Shown here: piece by piece, positions 22,671-33,299 of the stretch
How positions within the stretch are numbered: the first letter of the stretch is position 1
How the letters are laid out: each line of letters begins with the position of its first letter
DNA from: Papaver somniferum
Taxonomy: Eukaryota; Streptophyta; Magnoliopsida; Ranunculales; Papaveraceae
NCBI RefSeq assembly: GCF_003573695.1
Contig: NC_039358.1
Coordinates: 233,195,560 to 233,259,559, forward strand
DNA: 64,000 bases
Reading direction: 5' to 3'
Translations under genes and position numbers: made by a program
The notes under the pieces: model-generated
What the model was told of the DNA's origin: nothing
The model's database searches: none
Seen by the model: only the letters and a program-made list of their open reading frames with translations

Positions 22671-23311
22671 TGCAGCGCAGCTCTGCACCTGCGTGAAGAG
22701 TACCAGAAAAAGAAAGCAGCGTGTCCGCTCAACATGTTTCTTTCTCTGGACGAGGAGTAGCAGTCCTCGATCTATCAATCAAAACAATCTAACTTTTTGC
22801 AAAGTCTATCTATTGGGGAAAGTATTCACTTACAATCTCTCAGGACCCCCCTATAAGTGTTTATAAGTGTAAGACCATGGGGGAGGCATCTAACAGAAAG
22901 AGATAACCAACCAATTTTAAGGCAGCGGTTCAGCGGAATGGGTGCTTGTAAATATTTCAATATTACACCACATACCCGGGGACGCTGCCTCGACCCCCAC
23001 CGTCTGGGAATCCTCTGGCCCAGGATTAGCCAGCGGGGGACAAGTCTCAAGATGACCACGAAGGTGCACACCTTTGGCATCACAATCAAACACTTTTATC
23101 AGTTAAATTTAACTAGCTAAGTATCTAAAATAATATCTGACCTAATGTTGCAGGAGGAGATAAATTGTAAATATACCAAAAAAACGATGATTTATTCCAT
23201 AAAAGTTGATTACAAGATCGAAGAAAGCACAAAAAAACAATAATATATCCAAAAAATGGCCTGAAGCCAAGTAATCAACAAAGATCAACTTTCTATAAAG
23301 AAAAAAGAAAT
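22671..23311 (+). other. Tat-1 region between integrase and antisense gene
   Basis: Non-coding. It contains a GC-rich patch with imperfect direct repeats of ataagtgtttataagtgt near 22850-22870 and a segment near 22960-23010 similar in style to retrotransposon 3' untranslated DNA. Confidence 0.5.
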
Positions 23312-23723
23312 CTATTTTCCCTTAGATGACTCAGCGTGGTCAGCGGGATTCTTCTTTTGAGACGAAGGAACACTCCCACCCGAAGAAGGACCAGAGGAGA
23401 AAATCAAGGGTTTGGGCATGGAGCGACGAGGATAGTTCTTGACAATATTATAATCCCTTAGGAGGCCTTGCTCGACCCTTGACAAACTTTGTTGACCTCC
23501 TCATCCAACTGACAGCGAGCCTTGTGACCAATAACAGTAGCCCGAAGCTCAGATTGGGACAATGAATAAGTCAACTGGGCCACTTCCTTAGCTGCTTCCT
23601 TTGCCGCTTCATCACGAGATCCAGCTAAACCTTTGTAATACGATGTCTCGCTGTCCTGCTGCACTAGGGAAGATTGAGCCTTTTCAAGCTTTGTATTTTC
23701 AGCGACAAGATGTCCCTCGAGCT

Positions 23724-23795
23724 CTACACAAGGAAATAACGTAGCATATAAGGAATCAGAGATACAAGTTTACTCACAAAAAAATAAACATATAC
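23724..23795 (-). other. GT-AG intron in the antisense gene
   Basis: On the minus strand the sequence GTCGGAG|GTATATG...CCTTGTGTAG|AGCTCGAG has canonical borders, 72 bp, AT-rich. Removing it joins ...ALVRVG to ELEGHLVAENTKLEKAQ in one frame and extends the coiled coil, so it is a genuine intron of the antisense gene. Confidence 0.75.
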
Positions 23796-26700
23796 CTCCG
23801 ACTCTAACCAAAGCTGTCTATAAATCATAAACAACAGCTTCGCGGCCTTCAGCGAGAAAATCGAACTCATCAGATATTTTCTTATAATCCAACTGAAGAT
23901 TTGAGAGAGTATTTTGACTCTCATCTAACTCTACCTGCTTCATAGAATCCTTGTGACGAAGTTGATTAACTTCATCATTCATTTTTTCTATCCCTTTATT
24001 AAGCCTATACATATTCATCTCGAGATTCCTCTCTGACTCAACCATACGAGCAACGTCCGCTCGAGAAGCAATCAAAGCATTGCTAAGGGAATGGGCTTCG
24101 GCCCTAGCATCTTCTCTCTCTCGAACGAGATGATGTATATAATTGGTAACCTCAAGATCATGAGAAGAGAGAGCTTGACGTAGCTCCCCTTCTAACTGCT
24201 CTACCTTGGCCGCCAAGCTAGAGGCATGTTTAGTTGCCTCATGAAGATTCCCACGAAGGGTGATAAGACTATTCTGCATATCGATAAATTGGGTTCTCTT
24301 AACCCTCCATCCTGTTAACATCTTGTTATACTCGTCGGCCCGAGCGTTCCACTTAGTGGCTTCGCTCTTAATCTTCTCCACTAACTCTTTGATACGAGAG
24401 GCTTGCCGAACCCTCTCCTTCCGAAGCCATATCAACTCTCGATTGTCACCCGTTGGAGATAGGGTGGGGACTCAGACAGAACACTAAGAAGACTAAGGAA
24501 GAAGACGAAGAGAAGGTTGCGGAGAAAAACAAACCTTTAACAGACGAATAGCCCTTACGAGTTTCCTCCAACTCGCTGCGAGCGAGGGCCAAGTCCAGTC
24601 GAAGCTGCTCTTCCTTAGCGCCCAGTTGCTCTTTCCATTTCAATCTATTCTTCAAATCCTGAATCTCTTTATCTTTACTAGAGATGAGAGACTCAGAGGT
24701 GCTCAACTCCTGTTCTCGATGACGAAGTTTGGCCTCAAGCTTAAGGGCCTTCGCCTTAAAAAACTGGTACAGAGTATGGTTGCAATACTCACTCCTCCTC
24801 ATCTGATTAAGCAAAGAATGAACAAAAAGTAGAAGTCAAATCTTATGCTCACGAAACGTAAACAATGATCTATCAGAAATCTAGAGAACATACCTCGAGT
24901 ACACGCTGCTGAGGAAAACCGTATTGATAGCCATCAGCGATGGCCATCATCTCAGCAACCACAGAAGGAGGATCGACCAGAATATTCGAAGAAGAACCTC
25001 TTAAATCCTTGTCCCACATTTCTGCAACTTTCTATTCAGAAGTCATCTGCATCATCGGACGGGTAAATGCATCGTACTTCTTCTCTCCAGGAACCAACGG
25101 CGCAGGATGGGGCACGGACATCAACTTCCTCTTCATCATCCAATCAAGGATGGAATCACCACCTTCAAGCATCAACGACTGAGAAAATTACTCTGAGGAT
25201 GATTCGACGATAGTACCGTCGATAACAACTCCTTTTTCCTGTATCAGGATTCTTCATAGCCTCAGAAGTCTTTCGAGCATTCCTCTCCTTGTCAGCAAGA
25301 GCTTCTGCATCTTCGCCCTCAGAACTGTCTTCCTCCTCAACGGTGTTGTCCCCCGCACCAACGGGTTCACCACCAACCCCATCACCAAGGAATCCCAATC
25401 ATCATTGGGATAAAGAAGAGAGAAATCCTCTGCCATACCCATGGCAGTGCCCATGTCAACCGGCCCACCCGAAGAGTAAATCCTCCCAAAAGAGAATTCT
25501 TGGGTGGATACATGCATCGAAGATTGAGGACCTGCTCCATCATTTCCTTGACTAAGAGGGGGGTGGAACGAAGGCCTCCACCAGGGGCAACTTCTTGCTC
25601 CACACCTCCCCGAGCGGCAACCTCTTGTTCTTTGGCACCGTCGCCAGGAGCAACTTCTTTTTCAGCAGAACCTTCACCAACGTGCTTATGATCTTCGTGC
25701 TCATGAGGGGAAGTGTCAGTACGCTCTTTACCATCGGATAAATCCTCCTCAATGAATTCTTCGTCCACTGGACTGTTTACCTCATCGGGCATTTCCCGCT
25801 CCTCAGCAACAGCGGTGGAGGATTGAAAGGGTCCAAGCTTTTTCTTCTTCGTTTCCTAGAATTCGATATGAAGTTAGTCCGATGAGTTTTTCTCCTCACT
25901 TTGACTAAAATGTCAAATTCAACAGAAATGGGCAAATACACAGCCTAACAATAAACCATACCTTGACGGCAGCGGAACTCTTCAAAGGAAGAGCAACATC
26001 AGAACTCTCCTCCTCATCCGCATCATCAACATCGCATGCATATTCAAAGTTCATGCCCTCAAAATTTAATCGCCAAGGACAAAAATCACCATAGCGAGGG
26101 GGGAGCTTCACGAGGTTTACTACCAACAACGGGACGCCAATCACGTGGACCAGGTATCCAACCGTAAGCCCAAGGACCGATAACCTCAAGAACGGTAGCA
26201 TGCCACTCATAATAATGATCACGCTGGATCCTCTCACGATTAGGAAAAAGCTTCCGCTTGTCTGACCCTTCGATACCAGGAACGTATTTCATCTTGGTAC
26301 CACACACTTCTCTTAAAAGACGAACAACACAACTAGGTACCGTAATTGTACGAAGACCAACACTCCAAGGCTTGCGGTTCCTCCCATTAATATAATCTCT
26401 GAAGCATCTATTAAAGTTCTCATGAGTATACCATTCCCGCCCAGCTGGGTTAGGAACGTAGAAAGTCATCATTGTTTTCCCCTTACTTCGGAGATAGCAT
26501 TCCTTGAGTGCACGAAGATAATTCCCAGTCATATGCACCACGGAACGACAGTGTGTAGAAGAAGTGTAACCCTCACGATTAGACAAGGCGTCGTAGTAGA
26601 AAGAATCGCCAAATTGTACAAAGGCAACATCAGCCCAGCTTCGAAGGCCCCTACCGTAGTAAGCAGATGATACTCATCATACTTATAACTCGATATCATC

Positions 26701-26939
26701 TAAAAAGTAACATCATCATCAGGAGCATAAAATCTAACATCAAAGTGTTCAAGCTCATGCTTCGCTTTAAAGGCCCCGAGATCTATGTGCTTGAAAGTTA
26801 CCTTCTTTCTGGCAACGGAGACACTCCGTATTAAGGGAAGGTCCTCGAAATATTCATCTTGATCTGGAGAAGACCCATTCTGAAGCTTTTCTCTTAGCTA
26901 ACAACGCCTCTAATGGTCTTCCCTCTCATCGGAATGGCC

Positions 26940-26954
26940 GGGGGGGGGGGGGGG
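26940..26954. repeat. 15-bp poly(G) run
   Basis: A G homopolymer on the plus strand; on the minus strand it encodes the polyproline run of the antisense gene. Tat-2 has an analogous longer run at 52352-52379. Confidence 0.9.
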
Positions 26955-27107
26955 AAGCATCGTATCAGGAGAAACTGAGCGAAGAGGTTGGATATTCAGT
27001 GGCGGATTAGCGGGATATTGAGAAGTAGGTGGCGCTGCTATTGGCCCAGCCCGTTGAGTAGCCGCGGGATTAACAGCGTATCTAGACCCCTGAGGGCCCC
27101 TCAACAC

Positions 27108-27399
27108 ATAATGAAACTCAACACCCCGTGGATGTAGGCCTTAGTGCTGAACCACGTAAATCTCTGTGTTATTTACATTTCAGTCTCGTATTTATGTTTT
27201 ATTACTTGTATATAGCTTTGTCATGCTTCGTAACTCTGTAGGATGAATGACTTAACTTTATCTCGACTAGACAATGACGAGTCTGAAGACTCTGAGTCGA
27301 TGAGTCATCGCGTTTATGCTATTTATAACCGTCATATTGTGTATAATGCCTTTCATTTATGAATGCGAACATTGTTTGTGGACACGTGGATGCCATCGT
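27108..27399 (+). repeat. Tat-1 3' LTR, truncated at both ends
   Basis: Matches 15612-15910 of the 5' LTR closely (for example gaaactcaacaccccgtgg and gagtcgatgagtcatcgcg). It lacks the first ~700 bp of the LTR and the last ~15 bp, and runs directly from antisense-gene sequence into F-box-like sequence, so both junctions are deletions. Confidence 0.85.
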
Positions 27400-27798
27400 T
27401 CAAGCCAAAACACCAGAGACGTTGCGTGGGACATTTGCCATCTGTGACCACATCTCCCCGGAGAAAAAGAAGATGATGAAGAGAGAATTTTGTAGCAGCA
27501 GCGAGTAACTCTCCCCGGAGGAAAAGATGGTGAAGATAGAATTTCGCAGCAGCAACGAGGAATAAGAGGCGACCATATGCATACTGATTGTATTCTTTAG
27601 TGGATGGGTTCCAAAAAAACAAAGAAACCTCATGTTGATTGTATTATGAAACCATAAGCAACCATTACAAGAAGAACTAAGCATATGAACAGCATAACCT
27701 ACAGATTTAGATGTGAAATCTGGTATTTCAACTTCATCATTATTTTCTAATTGAATCATATTTCTAATAATACTAAAGAAGACGATATGGTGAATCAT
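27400..27798 (-). pseudogene. F-box-associated domain fragment
   Basis: The minus-strand frame from 27798 contains EIPDFTSKSVGYAVHMLSSS CNG, resembling the '.. SCNGL.C' start of the F-box-associated interaction domain. In a second frame FFWNPSTKEYNQ follows, the typical WNPSTKEY block about 25 residues on. Such proteins are substrate adaptors of SCF ubiquitin ligases. The F-box itself is missing, the frame is shifted near 27620, and the 3' part is a duplicated ~55-bp segment ending at the Tat-1 LTR junction. A chance resemblance cannot be excluded. Confidence 0.45.
27454..27563. repeat. Two-copy tandem repeat, ~55 bp
   Basis: Two adjacent units beginning ctccccggag and ending agcagca.cgag, differing by a few substitutions and one small deletion, within the F-box-like fragment. 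Confidence 0.8.
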
Positions 27799-28463
27799 AA
27801 ATCTCTAGATTGAAATCAGAAGGAAACTACATATTTCAGAAACGAAACACTTACATAAGGATATCCATCTTATTATTTTAGATTTGATTTGCTAGTTCAG
27901 AGTGGGCGGCGGGGAAAGATTAGGGTTTAGGTTTAGAAAAGAACTCTTTTTGCACTCTCTTTTTGATTTTATAGCTGCGGCTGGAAAAGAAGGTGTTGTT
28001 TTTTTGTAAAGCAGCCCGCTTTATTTGATTTGATACAGCGAGATACGGGCTGATTTAATGACAAGTGGGGCCGGTCTAAATGTAGTAATCAGCACTACAT
28101 TAATTAAAAATATTTTGCAGGTGGCTTTTGTGGGGGTTCACCTCCATGCAATTTCAGCTATAAATTGGACGCCCAAAAATTACTTGCATCGTGCAAGTTC
28201 TGTTATTTGTTTCACGCGTACTATCGGCGAGTTTGGTACCGCTGGAGTGTTAGAAGAGTATCTTTTTAATTGTGTTTTGTGTTTACGTGGTGTGAAAATA
28301 AAGCGGCATAACGTTTGGTAAATTATAAATTAAAAAACAGTGTGAAATTAATAAATTATAAATTTTATATCGTAAATTGGTATTTTAAAATGTTGGTGAT
28401 GTAGTTAATTCTTATTTTTAACTCTAATATATTTAATAAATATATGTAATATTTATTTCATTC
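27799..28463. other. Non-coding stretch
   Basis: It contains plant 5'-flank-like text (gattagggtttaggtttag near 27926) that could be the former promoter or leader of the minus-strand F-box-like fragment. The 87-codon frame at 28058-28321 has no recognised motif. AT-rich toward 28460. Confidence 0.4.
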
Positions 28464-28477
28464 TTTTTAATATTATT

Positions 28478-28795
28478 GTATTATTGATAACAAATATTAT
28501 ATGAAACTAGTTGGAAGCCTAACAATCTAAGCTCCAATGACATATTACTACATTAATTAAACAGGTTGTCGTGCTATCCTACCAGCGAGCTTCATGAGGA
28601 ACCAACTAGCCTACCAACGAGATGCATGAGGAACCGAAGCGGATATGGGGGATGATTATGTTGCAAGGGTGGCAAGCTAACTCTACCTTCCATGTCAAAT
28701 ACTGCAATACTGCACCATCGGGGACTCGAACCTGGGACCTCGTGGAGCACATCAACCTTTGAGGAACGAGGATGACCAGCTGAGTTAGCTTCCCA
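28478..28795 (-). mobile_element. tRNA-derived SINE with target duplication
   Basis: On the minus strand the unit starts gggaagctaactcagctggt (A-box region) and carries a perfect pol III B box, ggttcgagtcc, at 28736-28726. The A-to-B spacing is that of a tRNA head. The body of about 230 bp has no coding capacity. A 14-bp direct repeat tttttaatattatt flanks it at 28464-28477 and 28796-28809, a plausible target-site duplication. An internal duplication is visible: 'tgaggaacc' followed by similar text at 28590-28640. Confidence 0.75.
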
Positions 28796-28839
28796 TTTTT
28801 AATATTATTACTATTAGATTAGTTATAGTAATAATATTT

Positions 28840-28945
28840 ACCTTGACCATTGATCGGGGATAACCGACTGTTGACCGATCGTTGACCGACTATTGACTTT
28901 GACCATTGATCGGTCATTGACTTTGACCATTGACCGGTCGTCAGA
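28840..28945. repeat. Cluster of TTGACC/TTGATC-type motifs
   Basis: At least eight TTGAC or TTGATC words occur in about 105 bp, arranged as degenerate repeats of 'ttgaccattgatcgg'. TTGAC[CT] is the W-box core bound by WRKY factors, but the regular repetition could equally be a degenerate minisatellite. Confidence 0.55.
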
Positions 28946-29029
28946 CTCGGCTAGCCTGTGTATTGTGGTTGGCTGAATGGCATACTTGAACGGGACCCAA
29001 ATGGTGGTTTAATTAACAATCTAGCCCAG

Positions 29030-29430
29030 GTGTGTCTATATTTCTCATGGTACAAATAATGATATCATCATTCCTATCCCCACGTGCGATGGAGTGAGGT
29101 TACTTTCAGGCACCATCATGGAATTCTTACAATAAGTCCATGAATCCACTGTGTCTATCTTTAGCGTTGGCAGCAGAAAACTTTGCAACCTTATTGTATG
29201 ATGCGTTGGATCTCTTTGACAGGCGAAGTGCTAAGGAGAACGATTATTTGAGATAAATTCGCTCCAGGCTTCCTGACGCTGTTGAAGCTTGTCTTTACGC
29301 GACAGGTCATGATTTTGATGTTTCAGGGCAAAAAACTTTAATTAGAGATGCCAGCTATGGGCAATACTTTTGCGGCCATGATAACCGTCATCGGTTTTGA
29401 GAATTTGTGCAAAGGCGTATCATATCCCGC
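29030..29430 (+). pseudogene. VPS16 (VCL1-type) pseudogene fragment
   Basis: Conceptual translation resembles the middle of plant VPS16, a core subunit of the HOPS/CORVET tethering complexes at the vacuole. The first frame reads IPTCDGVRLLSG, then IMEFLQ with a stop in place of the next residue, then ESTVSIFSVGS. After a frameshift near 29155 it reads LLYDALDLFDRRSAKENDYLR, a stop, then IRSRLPDAVEACLYATGH and DFDVSGQKTLIRDASYGQ. The order and spacing match VPS16 without introns over this span, consistent with a retroposed or captured exon fragment. Two stops and one frameshift rule out function. Identification is from memory of the family. Confidence 0.75.
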
Positions 29431-29751
29431 AGTATCCTCAGGCAGATAAAAGTGGTCGTCAGAAGTTAGATGCAATGCTGCTTGTTGAACATGAACCACA
29501 TTCCTGCAAACAGGTTCCTCTCACAACATTCACAATTCCATGACTCTCTTAGGGTACTCATGACACTTATGTTCATAACAAAAACATCATTATTCTAAAA
29601 CGATTCATTCTAAATAATAATTCAAAAACCCTCAGGGTAACATTTTTCTACTAACCCAAAAATCTTGGAAATCAAAACCATAAACTAGGCGTTTCATTTG
29701 CCTTTCAAAAAAAAAAAACCTATAATAGAAGTTCAGAAGACAGAAATGCGT

Positions 29752-30045
29752 TCAAGGAAAGTTTTTCAACAATGACTTGCTCTTCTTGGCGAAAGCTTCC
29801 TTCGTGCTTTGGAGAGCGGCCCTCTTCAACTTCAGCTTCCTGGACAACTTTTCGACTTCCGCTTTCTGCTTCTTCAACATATCCGCAGAAGGACTTTCGA
29901 CTGTTTCGGCCAGCAACTTTTCAACCTCAGAGAAACCTTCAACGAACCAAGGAACATTGAAATTGAAGTTTACACACACGTCACGATGGAACCTCCAGCT
30001 CGAGACTACATCCTCAGAAACAGTATGACCAGTCACGTCGCACAT
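29752..30045 (-). pseudogene. Antisense coiled-coil fragment beside the tandem array
   Basis: A minus-strand frame of 97 codons ends with a charged coiled coil (ADMLKKQKAEVEKLSRKLKLKRAAL...) preceded by SSWRFHRDVCVNFNF. Its 5' end runs into the first tandem-array unit, so the true N-terminus is lost. Position and character parallel the C-terminal coiled coil of the Tat antisense gene, but sequence homology to it was not demonstrated. A MATH/coiled-coil protein is another possibility. Confidence 0.4.
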
Positions 30046-32690
30046 GTTCCAATGGCATGCCAGCTACCTTGCCGCGCCATACCATGCCGGCCTTCCCTTC
30101 ACGGCCGCTAAAACGAAGGCGTGCGACAATCAACGATCACCCTTCCATCTTAGATGCAAATCTTAGTCGTCCAAGGTCACCAACCAACGCATGGTAACCT
30201 TTGACACAAAACCCTAGTTTGGTCGCGCCTAAACCGCCCCAAGGCCGACCATGCCACATGTGCCAATGGCATGCCGACACCTTGCAGCGCCTAAGCCATG
30301 CCATGTCGGCCTTCCCTTCACGGCTGCTAAATCGATGGCGTGAGAAACAATCAACGACCACACTTCCATCTTAGATGCAAATCTTAGCCGTCCAAGGTCA
30401 CCAACCAACGCATGGTAACCTTTGGCCCAATGCCAAAACCTTAATTTTGGCCACGCCTAAACCGTGCCAAGGCATGTCGGCCACGCCACATGTGCCAATG
30501 ACATGCGAGACACCTTGTCGCGCCATACCATGTCGGCCTTCCCTTCGCGGCTGCAAAAACGAAGGCGTGCGACAATCAACGACCACCCTTCCATCTTAGA
30601 TGCAAATCTTAGCCGTCCAAGGTGACCAACCAACGCATGGTAACCTTTGGCCCAAAACCCTAGTTTGGTCGCGCTTAAACCGCACTAAGGCATGCCGACC
30701 ATGCCACATGTGCCAATGGCATGCCGCCACCTTGCCGCGCCTAAGCCATGCCATGCCGGCCTTCCCTTCACGACTGCTAAAACGAAGGCGTGCGACAATC
30801 AACGGCCACCCTTCCATCTTAGATGCGAATCTTAGCCGTCCAAGGTCACCAACCAACGCATGGTAACCTTTGGCCCAATACCAAAACCCTAATTTTGGCC
30901 ACGCCTAAACCGCGCCAAGGAATGCCGGCCACGCCACATGTGCCAATGGCATGCCAGCCACCTTGTCGTGCCTGACCATGCTGGCCTTCCCTTTGCGGCT
31001 GCCAAAACAAAGGCTTGCGACGATCAACGCCCATATTTCCATCTTAGATGCAAATCTTAGCCGTCCAAGGTCACCAACCAACGCATGTTAACCTTTGGGC
31101 CAATGCCAAAACCCTAATTTTGGCCACGCTTAAACCGCGCCAAGGCATGCCGGCCACGCCACATGTGCCAATGGCATGCCAGCCACCTTGCCGTGCCATA
31201 CCATGCCAGCCTTCCATTCACGGCCGCTAAAACGAAGGCGTGCGACAATCAACGACCACCCTTCCATCTTAGATGCAAATCTTAGCCGTTCAAGGTCACC
31301 AACCAACGCAATGATAACATTTGGCCCAAAATCCTATATTGGCCGCGCCTAAACCGTGCCAAGGCATGCCGACCATGCCACATGTTCCAATGGCATGCCG
31401 ACACCTTGTTGTGCCTAAGCCATGCCATGCCGTCCTTCCCTTCACGACTGCTAAAACTAAGGAGTACGACAATCGACGACCACACTTCCATCTTAGATGC
31501 AAATCTTAGCCGTCCAAGGTCACCAACCAACGGATGGTAGCCTTTGGACCAATGCCAAAACCCTAATTTTGGCCACGCCTAAACCGCGCCAAGGCATGCC
31601 GGCCACGCCACATGTTCCAATGACATGCCAGCCACCTTGCCGCGCCATACCATGCCGACCTTCCCTTCACGTCCGCTAAAACGAAGGCGTGCGATAATCA
31701 ACGGCCACCCTTCCATCTTACATGCAAATCTTATCCGTCCAAGGTCACCAACCAACGCATGGTAACCTTTGGCCCAAAATCCTAGTTTGGCCGCGCTTAA
31801 ACCGCGCCAAGGCATGCCGACCATGCAACATGTGCCAATGGCATGCCGCCACCTTGCCGCGCCTAAGCAATACCATGCCGGCCTTCCCTTCACGGCTGCT
31901 AAAACGAAGGCGTGCGACAATCAACGGCCACCATTCCATCTTAGATGCAAATCTTAGCCGTCCAAGGTCACCAACCAACGCATGGTAACCTTTTGACCAA
32001 CGCCAAAATCCTAATTTTGGCCACGTCTAAACTGCGCCAAGGCATGCCGGCTGCGCCACATGTGCCAATGGCATGCCAGCCACCTTGTTGCGCCATACCA
32101 TGTCTCCCTTTGCGTCTGCCAAAACAAAGGCTTGCGACGATCAATGACCATCTTTCCATCTAAGATGCAAATCTTAGACGTCCAAGGTCACCAACCAACA
32201 CATGGTAACCTTTGTCCCAACGCCAAAACTCTAGTTTTGGCCACGCCTAAACCGCGCCAAGGCATGCCGGCTATGCCACATGTGCCCATGGCATGCCAGC
32301 CACCTTTCCGCGCCTAAACCATATCATGCCGGCCTTCCCTTTACAGCTGCCAAAACGAAGGCTTGCGACGATCAATGGCCACCTTTCCACCTAAGATAAT
32401 GGCCACCTTTCCACCTAAGATGCATATCTTAGCCGTCCAAGGTTACCAAGCAACGCATGGCAACTTTTGGACGGACATCAAGCCATAGTTTTGGTCGCGC
32501 CCAAACAATGCCAAAACCCTAACTTTTGGACGCACCTAAACTATGCCATATTAAAGCCATGCCGTCCATGCTTTCATGCCACTGCCTACCAAATGTAGGG
32601 TTGCAACAATCGACGGCTACCTTTCCTCTCAAGATGCAAAATATCGACTGTCGAAGGTCACCACCGAGCCGACAAGTCTCCCAAGCTCAA
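30046..32690 (+). repeat. Tandem array, ~223-bp units, about eleven copies
   Basis: The landmark cttagatgcaaatcttag recurs with starts near 30151, 30372, 30597, 30820, 31045, 31270, 31494, 31719, 31942, 32161 and 32416, with spacing 219-225 bp (255 where a local ~31-bp duplication is present). Two unit types are distinguishable: type A (aaaaccctagtttgg.cgcgc) and type B (ccaaaaccctaattttggcc). After each landmark the order is A B A B B A B A B B, then a diverged unit. Units are rich in GCATGCC and ACATGTG words. Antisense or sense frames through the array are by-products of the repeat and are not genes. Confidence 0.95.
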
Positions 32691-32699
32691 CTTTCCAAA

Positions 32700-33290
32700 C
32701 AACAAGAACATGCTATATGTTTTCAACGAAAACACTCGAGACATCAACACATGTCACAAATTGGGAGATACTCATTGGGTATTGGTTTGGTGGTTTACAG
32801 TGTGCGACGTACACTACCCCCTACAGGACAGTGTCATAAGGATGAGGCGGTTAGTAAATACGGGGAGTAATGGCGAAACGCTTTCCTTCATTTTGGAACA
32901 TCAATTCCAGGCGTTACCAGTTACCACCTCCTCCCATTTACTCATCCGTTTCCATTCCTTACGAGACCAGAGTACGTTTCACTTCGACTTGTATAAATAG
33001 GTCTTACCTATTTCCACCGAACAACAAGTTCAGGTCAGGAGCACACAACACTCAGAAAATATTTGCTAGCTTTCCATCTGTTATCTTCCCACTTTCTGAT
33101 ACAAGTCGTGAAACAACTACTCTTCAAGAATCAACTATTCTGGTCTCAACACTTTCTTCGCTTCCCTCCCCAAAACCAACCTTTCTCCTTCACTTTGTGA
33201 CCGAAGCAAGTATGGAACGACCATTTCTTGGTTTAGACCGGATTTATACAGATTGATCTCTCGAATCTAAAGTACTCCCTTGCAGTACAT
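32700..33290 (+). repeat. Possible LTR fragment after the tandem array
   Basis: Promoter-like text resembling the 3' half of a plant gypsy LTR: a TATA-like cttgtataaatagg at 32989-33002 followed by leader-like pyrimidine-rich sequence. No partner LTR or PBS is visible in the window. With the antisense coiled-coil fragment and the tandem array to its left it would make the 3' end of a fourth Tat-type element. Confidence 0.35.
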
Positions 33291-33299
33291 TGTTTAGGG

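Larger units (their letters stand above)
23312..27107 (-). pseudogene. Tat-1 antisense gene (aORF): globular domain plus coiled coil
   Basis: On the strand opposite to pol, a long decayed gene runs from about 27107 to a stop at 23312. In order: a Pro-rich N-terminus ending in a PPPPP tract (26940-26954), a globular domain near 26870-26070 (FKAKHELEHFDVRFY, SYKYDEYHLL, HMTGNYLRALKECYLR, EWYTHENFNRCF, WIPGPRDWRP) that resembles the 'putative gypsy-type transposon' domain, an acidic linker (25800-25380), and a heptad-rich coiled coil (24814-23458, e.g. LVEKIKSEATKW, LAAKVEQLEGELRQAL). At least one GT-AG intron is visible (23724-23795). Stops interrupt it. Additional antisense genes here are known in Tat elements; their function is unknown. 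Confidence 0.75.
14917..27399 (+). mobile_element. Tat-1: decayed Ty3/gypsy Tat-lineage element, ~12.5 kb
   Basis: Order: 5' LTR, PBS, gag, protease, RT, RNase H, second archaeal-type RNase H, integrase, 3' untranslated region, long antisense gene, partial 3' LTR. A second RNase H between RNase H and integrase and an extra antisense gene before the 3' LTR are known hallmarks of the plant Tat lineage. All open frames carry stops or shifts, so it is not autonomous. The 3' LTR is truncated at both ends, so no target duplication can be tested. The left boundary (TGTTAACACA) is inferred from the TG...CA rule only. Confidence 0.85.

Noticed and set aside
28058..28321. An 87-codon plus frame.
   Set aside because: Nothing family-like, and it lies between an F-box-like fragment and a SINE in AT-rich DNA.
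30046..32520. aaaccctaa words in the tandem units could be interstitial telomere repeats.
   Set aside because: They occur once per 223-bp unit inside unrelated text and are never consecutive.
30046..32690. The repeat array might be a CRISPR or a repetitive coding gene.
   Set aside because: Units are 223 bp without distinct short repeats and spacers, the organism is a plant, and frames through the units change with unit length. It is a tandem satellite-type array.
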